Program-made: the position numbers and the translations under genes
Shown here: in pieces, positions 1 through 10,244 of the stretch
Layout: the number at the start of each line of letters is the position of its first letter
Position numbering within the stretch: position 1 is the stretch's first letter
Assembly (NCBI GenBank): GCA_964439395.1
Contig: CAYTNV010000007.1
Span: forward strand, 43,029 to 107,028
DNA from: JAUUSJ01 sp964439395
Lineage (GTDB): Bacteria; Bacillota; Clostridia; Lachnospirales; Lachnospiraceae
Length of the DNA: 64,000 nt
Direction of reading: 5' to 3'
Notes under the pieces: generated by a model
Told to the model about the DNA's origin: nothing
The model's database searches: none
The model's input: the letters and a program-made list of their open reading frames with translations, nothing else

Positions 1-3000
1 TCCATTACTGCCTCGGCCGCCTTTTCTCCCATACCATCAATACTGCTGATAGATGGCATAATCTTTCCATCGATAATTTTACATCTCTTATCATTTGCAA
101 CAAAGACATCGAGTGGCATAAACTCATATCCTCTTGCGTACATCTCCTGCGCAATTCTCATATCTCGAACTGTATCCTGATCTTTTTTACTCAAATTATC
201 TTTTCCCATTTTTAATAAATTCTTCAAATTTTGTTCTAATTTTTCTTTTCCCAAACACATAAGTTCGTAGGAAAATGCCGACGCACGAATGCTAAAATAT
301 GCTGTATAATATGCGAGCGGATAAAATACTTTAAAATATGCAATGCGCCACGCCATCATAACATACGCCGCTGCATGTGCTTTTGGAAACATATATTTAA
401 TCTTCTTACAAGACCAAATATACCACTCTGGAACTCCATGTTCTAGCATAAGTGGCTCCCATTCTGGCTTTCTAAGTCCTTTTCCTTTACGAACTGACTC
501 CATAATATCAAATGATTCTCCCTTATCAATTCCCTGGTTAATAAGATACGTCATAATATCATCACGCGTACAAATAGCAGTTGAAATCTCTGCTTTTCCT
601 TCCTGAATCAAAGTCTGTGCATTTCCAAGCCATACATCTGTACCGTGAGATAATCCTGAAATACGAACCAAATCAGAAAAACTCTTTGGCTTTGTATCGA
701 TAAGCATTTGCATAACAAAATCTGTACCAAATTCTGGAATACCAAGAGAGCCAAGCTTTATTCCCCCAATATCCTCTGGTTTAATTTTTAATACCTCAGT
801 ACCATGAAATAATGCCATAACAGAAGGATCATCAAGCTTAATAGTCTTCGCATCAAGTCCTGTCAAATCTTCCAGCATACGAATCATGGTAGGATCATCG
901 TGCCCTAGTATATCGAGCTTTAATAAATTATGATCAATCGAGTGATACTCAAAATGTGTCGTAATAATTGGAGTATTGACATCATTTGCCGGTCTTTGAA
1001 TTGCTGTAAACTCATAAATATCTCTATCGTGAGGCACTACAATAATGCCTCCTGGATGCTGACCTGTTGTTCTCTTTACACCAGTACATCCAACCGCAAT
1101 TCTCTCCATCTCACAACGCCTTTTTTGAATTCCTCTCTCCTCATAATATTTATATACATAGCCATAAGCAGTTTTTTCTGCCATTGTACCTATTGTTCCC
1201 GCACGATACGCTTTTCCTTTTCCAAAGATAACCTCTACATATGCATGTGCTTTTGCCTGATAATCTCCAGAAAAATTAAGGTCGATATCTGGCTCTTTAT
1301 TTCCCTTAAATCCAAGAAAAGTTTCAAATGGAATATCATGCCCTTCCTTATTAAGTGCATGTCCGCATTTTGGACAGATTGCATCTGGCATATCGCAGCC
1401 TGACATACCTCTCTTTGCATAGTATTTTACCTGCTCAGAATCAAAATCTACATAATAACAGTTCGGACAAATATAATGAGCCTGTAAAGGATTTACCTCT
1501 GTAATACCCGACATCGTTGCTGCAAAAGAAGACCCTACAGATCCTCGAGAACCTACCAAATATCCATGGTCATTCGAATCCCAAACTAACTTCTGTGCGA
1601 TAATATACATAACCGCAAATCCATTTGAAATAATAGAATTTAATTCTCTCTCAAGTCTCTCGACTACGATCTCTGGGAGATTCGGACCATATATTTCATG
1701 CGCCTTATCATAGCAAATCTTTCTAAGTGTCTCATCTGATTTTTCAATAACTGGTGGACATTTATCTGGAAGCACAGGGGAAATCTTTTCAATCTGATCC
1801 GCAATAAAATTTGTGTTCGTAATCACTACTTCTTTTGCCAGATCACTTCCTAAATATTCAAACTCATGAAGCATCTCCTCCGTTGTTCTAAAATAAAGCG
1901 GAGCCTGATTATCCGCATCTTTAAATCCTTTTCCAGCCATAATAATTGCTCGATATCTAGCATCATCAGGATCCAAAAAATGCACATCACATGTTGCCAC
2001 CACTGGCTTATTATATTGTCTTCCAAGCTCAATAATCTTTTTATTAATTTCTTGTAAATCTCCTTCTGAATTAATATCTTCAAACTTATCGTCTGCAATC
2101 ATAAACGCATTATTTCCAATTGGCTGAATCTCCAAATAATCATAAAACTGCACGATAGTTGCAATATCTTCCTCACTTTTCTTTGAGATAATAGCCTGAT
2201 AAAGCTCTCCCGCCTCACATGCGGAACCAAGAATTAATCCCTCTCGATACTTCTGAATCAATGACTTTGGCATTCTCGGCCTTCGATTAAAATATTCAAC
2301 ATGGGAAGCAGATACAAGACGATTTAAATTCACTCTTCCAGTCTCATTTTTTACTAATATAATGCCATGATATGCTCTATCTTTTAAAATCATTTCTTTT
2401 GATACATTTCCCATCTCATTTAACTCATCTAAAGTATGAATACCTTTTTCCTCCAGCATCGCCACAAATCGCTCAAAAATTTTCCCTGTAGCCGTCGCAT
2501 CATCAATAGCTCTATGATGATTCTCAAGAGAAATCCCCAAATGCTTACAAATATTATTCAATTTAAATTTAGAAATATTGGTAAGAAGAGTTCTAGCCAT
2601 TCCTAATGTATCTACTTCTGTATAATCATATGGTAATCCCAAATTTTTGGCATTTTGCTTCATAAAACTTGTATCAAATCCCGCATTGTGAGCCACAAGA
2701 GCAGAACCCTGACAAAATTCAAAAAACTTTGGTAAAATTACATCAATCTCCGGTGCAGACTCTACCATACTATCATTAATACCTGTCAACTCTTCAATTC
2801 GAAATGGTATTGGTTCCTTCGGATTGACAAATTCACTAAAGCTATCGATAATCACTCCATTTTTTACCTTCACAGCTCCAATCTCAATAATCTTATTCGA
2901 AAATGGACTAAATCCTGTCGTCTCTATATCAAAAACAACATAAGTATCCTTAAGCGATTGATTTTTGGAATTTACCGCAATCTGCTTTAAATCATCTACG

Positions 3001-4319
3001 AAATATCCCTCTACTCCATAAATAATTTTGAATGGTTCATCCTTTGAAATACAATGATTAGCAATCGGAAATGCCTGCAAAACGCCGTGATCAGTAATAG
3101 CCATTGCAGGATGTCCCCATTTTTTTGCACGGTCAATTACTTTTTTAATATCAACGACACTATCCATATCACTCATAACCGTGTGTAAATGTAGCTCCAC
3201 TCTTTTTTCCAAACTTGTATCCATTCTCGTCATTCGAAAATCTTTCACTGCTTTGATTCCCTTCACGGAACCAATTGTAAGTTCCTTCTCAAAAGTATCA
3301 AAGCGAGCCTCTCCCTTCACACGATAAAATCCTCCCTTTTGAAGTTGATCAGCTACCTCGGAAAGCTGCTCATTTTTTACAAATATCTTCGTTTTAATTG
3401 TATCTGTAAAATCTGTAATCGCAAAAGAAATCAAAGTCTTTTCGGAACGCAACTCTCGAAGCTCCATATTTAAAATTTGTCCTCTAATAACAACTTCTCC
3501 GATTTCATCTACAATATCTTCTATCTTTGTCAGCTCACCATCACATTCTCGCCCATAAAACACATCTGGATCAAAGCCTGATTTTGGTTTTCTTCTCTGA
3601 AAATAAGCATTTCTCTCTCTATTTTCAAAGAAACGAGCTGCCTGTTCCTTTTGTCTTTTCTTCGCCTCTTCTTTTTTCTTTTCTTTCTGTCTCTCTGTAT
3701 CTTGCTCTTCTTGTTCCTCATTTTCTCTTATTTGTTCCATAATAGAGGATACCTCAAGCTTTAGCTTATGCTTATTCGCTGCATAAAAGGCCTCCTTTTG
3801 CTCTTTTGTATAATCAAATCCCACTTTAATATTTATCTGAAAGCGCTCTCTATATATAGTCTCTAAAAGCTCTTTGATTGACATCGATTTTTGTCTTGCT
3901 AAAAAACTATCCTCGATGAGAATTGTCATAATCTCATCTTCAAACGCCCAGTTTGCATGTGACATGAGATTATACTCTACAAGACTTTTCTCCCTAAGCT
4001 CAAAAAGTATGCTATCCCAGTATTCTTCCGTCAATTTTGTCAACGTATACTGAGAGGAGAGAAAAAAAATCTCATGTACTTCCACGTGAATTCTCGTATT
4101 TTTAAAGAGAGAGTCCTTTATCTTTTTTTCCAACCAGCGAATCTGTCTTTTAGGAATCAAATATTCACTTTGCAAAAAAACGCAGAGTATTCGAGATTTT
4201 TTTTTCATTACTACCTTTTCTACACTTACCTTAGAAAATATTTTCCCCCAATCTCCACGTATATCAAGATCTGGAAAGACGTCATAGAAGAGACGCAATT
4301 TTACTTGTAATTCTGCCAT
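1..4319 (-). CDS. polC: DNA polymerase III alpha subunit, PolC type (3' end off window)
   Basis: Replicative DNA polymerase of low-GC Gram-positives with its own 3'-5' proofreading exonuclease. The frame is open from an ATG at 4319 to the window edge, about 1,439 codons without a stop, so only a short C-terminal piece is missing. In order I see a charged N-terminal domain, an OB-fold stretch, the start of the PHP domain (ELHLHT, about residue 376), the inserted exonuclease (FDIETTGF, about 463), a cysteine cluster of the zinc site, the catalytic palm motif PDIDLNFSGDYQ (about residue 1015) and a helix-hairpin-helix near the edge (SSIDGMGEKAA). It follows ispG by 43 bases and probably shares its transcript. 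PolC is normally 1,430-1,530 residues, so this looks intact. Confidence 0.97.
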   Translation of the reverse strand, partial: MAELQVKLRLFYDVFPDLDIRGDWGKIFSKVSVEKVVMKKKSRILCVFLQSEYLIPKRQIRWLEKKIKDSLFKNTRIHVEVHEIFFLSSQYTLTKLTEEYWDSILFELREKSLVEYNLMSHANWAFEDEIMTILIEDSFLARQKSMSIKELLETIYRERFQINIKVGFDYTKEQKEAFYAANKHKLKLEVSSIMEQIRENEEQEEQDTERQKEKKKEEAKKRQKEQAARFFENRERNAYFQRRKPKSGFDPDVFYGRECDGELTKIEDIVDEIGEVVIRGQILNMELRELRSEKTLISFAITDFTDTIKTKIFVKNEQLSEVADQLQKGGFYRVKGEARFDTFEKELTIGSVKGIKAVKDFRMTRMDTSLEKRVELHLHTVMSDMDSVVDIKKVIDRAKKWGHPAMAITDHGVLQAFPIANHCISKDEPFKIIYGVEGYFVDDLKQIAVNSKNQSLKDTYVVFDIETTGFSPFSNKIIEIGAVKVKNGVIIDSFSEFVNPKEPIPFRIEELTGINDSMVESAPEIDVILPKFFEFCQGSALVAHNAGFDTSFMKQNAKNLGLPYDYTEVDTLGMARTLLTNISKFKLNNICKHLGISLENHHRAIDDATATGKIFERFVAMLEEKGIHTLDELNEMGNVSKEMILKDRAYHGIILVKNETGRVNLNRLVSASHVEYFNRRPRMPKSLIQKYREGLILGSACEAGELYQAIISKKSEEDIATIVQFYDYLEIQPIGNNAFMIADDKFEDINSEGDLQEINKKIIELGRQYNKPVVATCDVHFLDPDDARYRAIIMAGKGFKDADNQAPLYFRTTEEMLHEFEYLGSDLAKEVVITNTNFIADQIEKISPVLPDKCPPVIEKSDETLRKICYDKAHEIYGPNLPEIVVERLERELNSIISNGFAVMYIIAQKLVWDSNDHGYLVGSRGSVGSSFAATMSGITEVNPLQAHYICPNCYYVDFDSEQVKYYAKRGMSGCDMPDAICPKCGHALNKEGHDIPFETFLGFKGNKEPDIDLNFSGDYQAKAHAYVEVIFGKGKAYRAGTIGTMAEKTAYGYVYKYYEERGIQKRRCEMERIAVGCTGVKRTTGQHPGGIIVVPHDRDIYEFTAIQRPANDVNTPIITTHFEYHSIDHNLLKLDILGHDDPTMIRMLEDLTGLDAKTIKLDDPSVMALFHGTEVLKIKPEDIGGIKLGSLGIPEFGTDFVMQMLIDTKPKSFSDLVRISGLSHGTDVWLGNAQTLIQEGKAEISTAICTRDDIMTYLINQGIDKGESFDIMESVRKGKGLRKPEWEPLMLEHGVPEWYIWSCKKIKYMFPKAHAAAYVMMAWRIAYFKVFYPLAYYTAYFSIRASAFSYELMCLGKEKLEQNLKNLLKMGKDNLSKKDQDTVRDMRIAQEMYARGYEFMPLDVFVANDKRCKIIDGKIMPSISSIDGMGEKAAEAVM

Positions 4320-4362
4320 CTATCTTCCTCTTTTTCTACTTTCTTTATTTCAATCAACGAAA

Positions 4363-5421
4363 TTATTTTTCCCAGTGGATTAGTTCCTGTCTTAAGGTTC
4401 CCAATAACTCCTCTTCCCTTACTTTTCTCACAACCTCTCCCTTTTTAATAAGCAAACCTTCTCCCTTACCGCCAGCAATTCCAATATCGGCTTCTCTCGC
4501 TTCTCCAGGTCCATTTACAACACAGCCCATAACCGCAACCTTAATATTAAGATCCGAGAAATCTGCCACCATTCTCTCCACTGCATTTGCCAGAGAAATC
4601 AAGTCAATATTAGTCCTTCCACATGTAGGACATGATACAACTTCAATTCCTCCGCTTCGAAGTCCCAATGTCTTCAAAATCAATTTTGCCGAAATAATTT
4701 CTTGAACAGGATCTCCTGTCAGAGAAACACGAATTGTATCACCAATTCCCTCTCCCAAAATAAGTGCAAGCCCCACAGAAGACTTGATATTTCCACTATA
4801 TACAGTTCCCGCCTCTGTAATACCGACATGAAGAGGATAATTTGTCTTATCTGCGATAAGCTTATGTGCCTTAGCACACATTAAAACATTGGACGATTTA
4901 ATACTGATAACCAAATTATCATATCCCATATCCTCGATTAATTTCACCTTATCAAGTGCACTCTCCACAAGACCCTCTGCCGTCACAGAGCCATATTTCT
5001 CAATCAAATTTTTCTCTAGAGAGCCACTGTTTACACCAACACGAATTGGAATATTTCTCTCTCTTGCGGCCTTTACTACCTCAAGTACTCTATCTTTTGA
5101 GCCGATATTTCCTGGATTAATACGAATTTTATCCGCACCATTTTCAATCGCCGCAATCGCCATACGATAGTCAAAATGAATATCCGCTACAATTGGAATA
5201 TGAATTTTCTCCTTTATTTTAGCAATTGCCTTTGCCGCCTCTAAGGTAGGAACCGTCGAGCGAATAATCTCACATCCCGCTTTCTCAAGTTCTAAAATCT
5301 GCGCCACAGTTGCCTCTATATCCTCTGTCTTTGTATTTGTCATGGACTGAATTAAAATAGGATTTCCTCCACCGATTTTTCTATTTCCAATTTGAATTAC
5401 TTTTGTATTATCTCTGTACAT
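4363..5421 (-). CDS. ispG: 4-hydroxy-3-methylbut-2-enyl diphosphate synthase (flavodoxin-dependent)
   Basis: Converts methylerythritol cyclodiphosphate to HMBPP in the non-mevalonate isoprenoid pathway, using a 4Fe-4S cluster. The 352-residue product is of normal bacterial (single TIM barrel) length. Cluster ligands are visible as C264 and C267 (SCPTCG) and a Cys near 299 (VMGCVVNGPGEA); the following Glu is also conserved in the family. The start at 5421 has a strong ribosome site (AGGAGG, about 6 bases upstream). It lies downstream of dxr and rseP and upstream of polC. With dxr (pathway step 2) and uppS (isoprenoid use) it makes this an isoprenoid-rich operon. A gap of 308 bases separates it from rseP, so it may also have its own promoter. 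Confidence 0.96.
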   Translation of the reverse strand: MYRDNTKVIQIGNRKIGGGNPILIQSMTNTKTEDIEATVAQILELEKAGCEIIRSTVPTLEAAKAIAKIKEKIHIPIVADIHFDYRMAIAAIENGADKIRINPGNIGSKDRVLEVVKAARERNIPIRVGVNSGSLEKNLIEKYGSVTAEGLVESALDKVKLIEDMGYDNLVISIKSSNVLMCAKAHKLIADKTNYPLHVGITEAGTVYSGNIKSSVGLALILGEGIGDTIRVSLTGDPVQEIISAKLILKTLGLRSGGIEVVSCPTCGRTNIDLISLANAVERMVADFSDLNIKVAVMGCVVNGPGEAREADIGIAGGKGEGLLIKKGEVVRKVREEELLGTLRQELIHWEK

Positions 5422-5729
5422 ATTGTCCTCCTATCTCTCTACTGATACATATTATTTCTATTCTATCCTCATTATAAGGAAAAATAGAAGGAATCGCAAG
5501 GGAGTCTAATTTGAAAGTTGTCGAAACATTTTCCTCCTGCTCTTATTTACAGAGGAATTATAGCATAAATATTTTTATATTTACAGATAGAACTATGAAA
5601 TTTTTAATCTGTTGCACAATCACTATTTTTTTATAAATTAAAAAATGCATCCCCAAATATTAATTTTCTCACTAATACTTAAAAATGCATTTTCTATATA
5701 TTTTATTTTATAATTTTTACTATCTATCC
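5422..5729. other. Gap between rseP and ispG
   Basis: About 308 A+T-rich bases without a credible reading frame. A ten-base direct repeat AAAAATGCAT occurs at 5641 and 5681. I see no convincing terminator hairpin and no clear promoter, so rseP-ispG co-transcription is possible but not shown. Confidence 0.5.
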
Positions 5730-6761
5730 TCAAAAAAAGATTGTTTTTATATCATTAAACATAACAATAATCATAAGTCCCATCAATAAGACAATGCCTA
5801 CAAAATGTACCATTCCCTCTTTTTCTTGAGAGATTCCCTTTCCTCTTATCGCCTCTAAAACTAAAAATACAAGTCTTCCTCCATCTAAAGCTGGAAGCGG
5901 CAATAAATTCATAACACCTAAGTTTGCACTGATCATGACTGCAATACTGAACATCGAGGCAAGCATCGTTGTAATTCCCTCTACGATAGTTTGTTCATAG
6001 GACTGCCCAATAACATTTACAATTCCCACTGGACCCGATAAATCATTTATCTTAAACTGACCTTGCACAAGCATTTTAAGACTAACTAAAGTTATCTTTA
6101 TCTGACATCTTACTTCTAACGCACTATAATAGAGTGTTCCAGCAATCCCCATCTTCTTTAGTTCTCTCCTGACCACACCTAATTTATAAACTCCATTTTC
6201 ATCTTTTATCGGAGTCAGCGTTGTTGCATTTGTCTTTCCATCTCTCTCATAGGTAATTTGCATACTATTATCATCTTTCTTAAACGCCATAGCATACGTA
6301 ATCTCTCTGAAATTATAAATTCTGGAACCATCAATTTTCGTAATTTTATCTCCCGCCTGAAGTCCCGCCTCATAAGCTGGAGAATTATCTAATACCTCAC
6401 CAATTACTGCTGGGTCTGCTCCTCTCATTCCAATTACAAAAATACTAAGTACAAACGCCAAAATAAAATTGAAAATCGGTCCTGCTGCCACAACGCTAAT
6501 TCTTGCCCAGACAGACTTATTAACAAAAGCTCTTGGGTCCTTTGATGCCTCATCTTCTCCAAGCATTACACAAGATCCTCCAAATGGAAGTAGCTTTATC
6601 TCATACTTCGTCTCCCCTTTTTGAAATCCAACTAAAGTCGGTCCAAGACCCAATGTAAACTCCTCCACATAGATTCCATTTAATTTTGCCAGTAAGAAAT
6701 GTCCCAACTCGTGAATAATAATAATCAAACAAAAAATGAGAAGCGCCACAATAATTTTCAA
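5730..6761 (-). CDS. rseP: Site-2 intramembrane zinc metalloprotease RseP family
   Basis: Membrane protease that cuts within transmembrane helices (anti-sigma factors, signal peptide remnants). The zinc motif HELGH sits in the first membrane segment (IIIIHELGHFLLAK, about residues 14-27). A single PDZ-like domain follows (about 120-200), and the second metal motif NLLPLPALDGG is near residue 285; the C-terminus is hydrophobic. At 343 residues it matches Gram-positive members with one PDZ domain. The start is a TTG at 6761, two bases after the dxr stop, with AGGTGG upstream inside the end of dxr, so translation is probably coupled to dxr. This dxr-rseP pairing is common in bacteria. Confidence 0.94.
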   Translation of the reverse strand: MKIIVALLIFCLIIIIHELGHFLLAKLNGIYVEEFTLGLGPTLVGFQKGETKYEIKLLPFGGSCVMLGEDEASKDPRAFVNKSVWARISVVAAGPIFNFILAFVLSIFVIGMRGADPAVIGEVLDNSPAYEAGLQAGDKITKIDGSRIYNFREITYAMAFKKDDNSMQITYERDGKTNATTLTPIKDENGVYKLGVVRRELKKMGIAGTLYYSALEVRCQIKITLVSLKMLVQGQFKINDLSGPVGIVNVIGQSYEQTIVEGITTMLASMFSIAVMISANLGVMNLLPLPALDGGRLVFLVLEAIRGKGISQEKEGMVHFVGIVLLMGLMIIVMFNDIKTIFF

Positions 6762-6762
6762 C

Positions 6763-7905
6763 CTACCACCTGCTTTCTATTTTCTCATATACTTCTCGTT
6801 CTATCTCTAAAATATCATCTAAGCTTGGATTTTGTATGATATTATGGTCTTCCATGCATTGTCTTATTATTCTTGCAATATCCAAAAACTTAATTTTCCT
6901 ATCTAGAAATAGACTGACGGCCTTTTCATTCGCTGCATTTAATACAGTTGGCAAACTTCCGCCAACTCTTCCCGCCTCATAGGCCATCTTAAGTCCCTCA
7001 AATACATCTAAATCTGGTACATCAAAACTTAAACTTTTTATCTTTGTGAAATCTAATCTATCTCCTTTTAAATATCTTCTCTCTGGATAAAAAAGCGCAT
7101 ACTGAATTGGAAGTCTCATATCTGGTGTTCCAAGCTGCGCCATTACAGCGCCATCCTTTAACTCAATCATAGAGTGAATCACGCTTTGCGGCTGTACAAC
7201 TACTTGAATTTGGTCGACATTCACACCAAAAAGCCATTTCGCCTCGATAACCTCAAGACCTTTATTTACCATTGTAGCAGAGTCAATCGTAATTTTTCTT
7301 CCCATTGACCAATTTGGATGCTTTAGCGCATCTTCCACAGTGACATTCAAAAGTTCCTCCTTTTTTCTCCCTCTAAAAGGTCCGCCAGAAGCTGTAAGTA
7401 AAATTTTGGAGAGTTCTGCTCTATTTTCTCCATGTAATGCCTGGAAGATGGCAGAATGCTCGCTATCTACTGGAAGAATAGATACCCCTTTTTCCTCTGC
7501 CAACGCCATAATAATATGTCCCGCAGTAACCAAAGTTTCTTTATTCGCCAAAGCGATATCCTTTCCAGCCTCAATCGCCGCGATTGTTGGTCGAATTCCA
7601 ATCATACCGACAACTGCTGTCACAACAATATCTGCCTCTTCCATCGCAACGAGAGCTAAAAGACCATCCATTCCAGAAAACACTTCTACTTTCAAATCTC
7701 TTATATTCTCACTTAATTTTTTGGCTTTATCCTCATTCCACACTGCCACAGCTTTCGGATGATATTTTCGAATCTGTTCTTCGAGAAGCGTAATATTATT
7801 TGCTGCTGCGAGTGCAACAACAGATAAATCTTCATTGGCATCGATAATATCTAATGTCTGTGTTCCGATAGAACCTGTGGAACCAAGAATTACTATTTTC
7901 TTCAT
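6763..7905 (-). CDS. dxr: 1-deoxy-D-xylulose-5-phosphate reductoisomerase
   Basis: Second enzyme of the methylerythritol phosphate pathway; rearranges and reduces DXP to MEP with NADPH. The 380-residue product has the nucleotide-binding loop GSTGSIG at residues 8-14, the NKETLV motif, the metal/substrate motif around DSEHSAIFQ and the SATMVNKGLEVIEA stretch. Length is normal. The start ATG is preceded by AAAGGG at good spacing. It sits between cdsA (29 bases upstream) and rseP (immediately downstream). Confidence 0.97.
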   Translation of the reverse strand: MKKIVILGSTGSIGTQTLDIIDANEDLSVVALAAANNITLLEEQIRKYHPKAVAVWNEDKAKKLSENIRDLKVEVFSGMDGLLALVAMEEADIVVTAVVGMIGIRPTIAAIEAGKDIALANKETLVTAGHIIMALAEEKGVSILPVDSEHSAIFQALHGENRAELSKILLTASGGPFRGRKKEELLNVTVEDALKHPNWSMGRKITIDSATMVNKGLEVIEAKWLFGVNVDQIQVVVQPQSVIHSMIELKDGAVMAQLGTPDMRLPIQYALFYPERRYLKGDRLDFTKIKSLSFDVPDLDVFEGLKMAYEAGRVGGSLPTVLNAANEKAVSLFLDRKIKFLDIARIIRQCMEDHNIIQNPSLDDILEIEREVYEKIESRW

Positions 7906-7934
7906 CTTATTCCCTTTCTCTCTTTTTTATCTCC

Positions 7935-8735
7935 CTATAGGAAAAAATTTGTTAAATAAAAAATAACCGGTGCTGTAAAAATAATACTGTCAAAACGATC
8001 CAAAATACCACCATGACCTGGAATTAGAGTGCCATAATCTTTAATTTCACAGTCTCTCTTAATTGCAGAGGCACCTAAATCCCCTACCATAGACAAAAGA
8101 GCACCTACTACACAGACAACACCACATAAAATTGGAGCTGAAACATTTATATTGATGATATCTTGAAAAATAAATCCATATAAAAATCCTAATAATCCCG
8201 CACCGAGAACTCCTCCAATTCCTCCCTCAACCGTCTTTTTAGGACTTAGCTTTGGAGTCATCTTATGCTTTCCAAAAAGCATTCCACTGCAATAGGCAAG
8301 TGTATCGCTTCCCCATGAGCTCAAAAATACTAAAACAATTAATGCCCCTCCTGAGTTCATGACACGGATCTGATAGAGACAGCTTAGCATCATTACAACA
8401 TAGAAAAATCCAAAATAGGCACACATTACTTGCCAAAACTTATATTTTGGAAACGTAAAGACATAAATTGACATCAAAACCATAAGATATAGAACAGTTA
8501 ACATCAAAACAAACTTATTTAAATCTAGGAGCAACAATAAATAATACACGATTGTAACCGTATAGGCAACCACTCCGAGCATTGTTTTCTCTGAGTGAAA
8601 AACCCGAAGCAATTCATAATATCCAATCAACGAGATAATTCCTGTCACGAGAAATGTTGGAATCCCTCCAAAGTATAAAGTTATCACTGCAATCAGCACA
8701 AGAATGATTCCACTGATTAGCCTCTGTTTAAACAT
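7935..8735 (-). CDS. cdsA: Phosphatidate cytidylyltransferase (CDP-diglyceride synthase)
   Basis: Makes CDP-diacylglycerol from phosphatidic acid and CTP, the branch point for phospholipid synthesis in the membrane. The 266-residue protein has about seven or eight hydrophobic segments, the SPKKTVEGGIGG motif, and the C-terminal family signature (around GASAIKRDCEIKDYG and GHGGILDRFDS). The gene starts at the end of uppS with a one-base overlap (TAATG), so the two are translationally coupled. Length is typical. Confidence 0.96.
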   Translation of the reverse strand: MFKQRLISGIILVLIAVITLYFGGIPTFLVTGIISLIGYYELLRVFHSEKTMLGVVAYTVTIVYYLLLLLDLNKFVLMLTVLYLMVLMSIYVFTFPKYKFWQVMCAYFGFFYVVMMLSCLYQIRVMNSGGALIVLVFLSSWGSDTLAYCSGMLFGKHKMTPKLSPKKTVEGGIGGVLGAGLLGFLYGFIFQDIININVSAPILCGVVCVVGALLSMVGDLGASAIKRDCEIKDYGTLIPGHGGILDRFDSIIFTAPVIFYLTNFFL

Positions 8736-9445
8736 TATAGTCGACCCCCAAATCTTCTCTCGCGCTTATTAAAATACAAAATCGCTTTCTCTAATTCTTC
8801 TTTATTAAAGTCCGGCCATAATACATCTGTAAAATAAAACTCCGTATAGGCAAGCTGCCAAAGCATAAAATTAGAAAGGCGAAGTTCTCCACTAGTACGA
8901 ATCATTAAATCAGGGTCTGGCAAGTCTTTTGTATCTAGATAACTATTTATCGTATCGTCATTGATATCCTCTGGCTGTATCTTATTCTCCTTACACTCTG
9001 CAGCAATCCGTCTCATCGCCCTTACCATCTCATCTCTGCTTCCATAATTAAGTGCAATCGTGAAATTAAGTCCTGTATTTGCAGAAGAAATTTTCTCAAG
9101 TTCTTTAATCTTTTCTTGCATATCGGGCGCAAGACCAGAAATATCTCCTATCACACGGACTCTCATATTATTCTTCGTTGTTCTCTCGATACAGTCTATC
9201 AAGTATTTTCGAAGAAGTTTCATAAGAGCACCCACCTCATCCTCAGAACGTTTCCAATTTTCAGTAGAAAAGGCATATACTGTTAAATATTTAATGCCAA
9301 GATTATGAGCATCCTCACAAATCTGCTCGACGACCTTAGCCCCCTGAACATGTCCAGCATTTCTTGGAAGAAAACGTTTTTTTGCCCATCTTCCATTCCC
9401 ATCTAGTATAATCGCTACATGTGACGGAACTGTTAAATTATCCAT
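8735..9445 (-). CDS. uppS: Isoprenyl transferase (undecaprenyl diphosphate synthase)
   Basis: Cis-prenyltransferase that extends farnesyl diphosphate with isopentenyl units to make the lipid carrier for cell-wall precursors. The 236-residue protein has the catalytic segment LDGNGRWAKKR (Asp15 the key residue) and the C-terminal TSGELRLSNF and FTDVLWPDF motifs. The ribosome site AGGAGG lies just 3' of an unusual hairpin (9467-9510) in the frr-uppS gap. It uses the isoprenoid units made by dxr and ispG in the same cluster. Confidence 0.96.
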   Translation of the reverse strand: MDNLTVPSHVAIILDGNGRWAKKRFLPRNAGHVQGAKVVEQICEDAHNLGIKYLTVYAFSTENWKRSEDEVGALMKLLRKYLIDCIERTTKNNMRVRVIGDISGLAPDMQEKIKELEKISSANTGLNFTIALNYGSRDEMVRAMRRIAAECKENKIQPEDINDDTINSYLDTKDLPDPDLMIRTSGELRLSNFMLWQLAYTEFYFTDVLWPDFNKEELEKAILYFNKRERRFGGRL

Positions 9446-9466
9446 TCTTATCTCCTCCTATATATC

Positions 9467-9510
9467 GCAAATGCCAACTGACCTGTTTTGTCAGATCACC
9501 TGGCATTTGC
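9467..9510 (-). other. Hairpin in frr-uppS leader
   Basis: Perfect 10-base arms (GCAAATGCCA / TGGCATTTGC) enclose a second 5-base stem (CTGAC/GTCAG). There is no T-run on either side, and the uppS ribosome site follows about 10 bases later on the minus strand. It therefore does not look like an intrinsic terminator. A processing, stability or translation-control structure is more likely. Confidence 0.6.
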
Positions 9511-9523
9511 TTCCTATATGATG

Positions 9524-10075
9524 TTATACAGTAAGTATTTCTTTTGATTTTGCTTCGATTACTTTGTCAAGTTCTTTGATGAATTTATCCGTCATCTTTT
9601 GAACTTCTGTCTCTTTATTTTTTACTTCATCCTCACTAATTTCGTTTGCTTTTCCTTTTTTCTTTAAAAAATCATTTGCATCTCTTCTAATATTACGGAT
9701 AGCAACTTTTGCTTTTTCACCTTTTTTCTTTACGTCTTTTACTAATTCTTTTCTGCGCTCCTCTGTCAACTCTGGGAATACAAGGCGAATTACTTTTCCA
9801 TCATTAGATGGATTGATTCCAATATCAGAGTTTTGAATCGCTTTCTCAATTGCTTTTATTAAACTAGTATCCCATGGTTGAATTACAAGCATTCTAGCCT
9901 CTGGTACATTTACATTTCCTACCTGCTGAATAGGGGTTGGAACTCCATAATAATCTACTTTAATCTTGTCTAAAATATGTGGGTTTGCTCTTCCAGCACG
10001 GATTGTCTGATACTCTCTTTCTAGACTCGCAATCGTCTTTTCCATTTTTTCTTCAAATTGTGTTAACATTTTCAT
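9524..10075 (-). CDS. frr: Ribosome recycling factor
   Basis: Splits post-termination ribosomes together with EF-G. Normal length (183 residues) with the expected three-helix bundle and the conserved segments RAGRANPHILDKI (about 26-38) and PWDTSLIKAIEKAI. Two ATGs lie close together. The AAAGGA ribosome site is only about 3 bases before the first (10075) but about 9 bases before the third codon (10069), so the real start may be at 10069. It sits between pyrH and uppS, a conserved bacterial order. Confidence 0.96.
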   Translation of the reverse strand: MKMLTQFEEKMEKTIASLEREYQTIRAGRANPHILDKIKVDYYGVPTPIQQVGNVNVPEARMLVIQPWDTSLIKAIEKAIQNSDIGINPSNDGKVIRLVFPELTEERRKELVKDVKKKGEKAKVAIRNIRRDANDFLKKKGKANEISEDEVKNKETEVQKMTDKFIKELDKVIEAKSKEILTV

Positions 10076-10244
10076 ACATCCTTTCGCTCTAATTTATCTG
10101 CCATCGCCCCATGAATAAGCGTACGACTTTACTACAATTTTCATTTGTAGTTATTAATTTTGCAAAAGAAACGACTCATTTTCTCTTGCTTTTTTATAAA
10201 TCTGTTGAAAGTCTTTAACTTCCATAGAATTCTTCTTATTATGT

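Noticed and set aside
9467..9510. Reading the frr-uppS hairpin as an intrinsic terminator
   Set aside because: No T-run follows on the minus strand, and the uppS ribosome site comes immediately after it. The genes on both sides belong to a conserved operon order.
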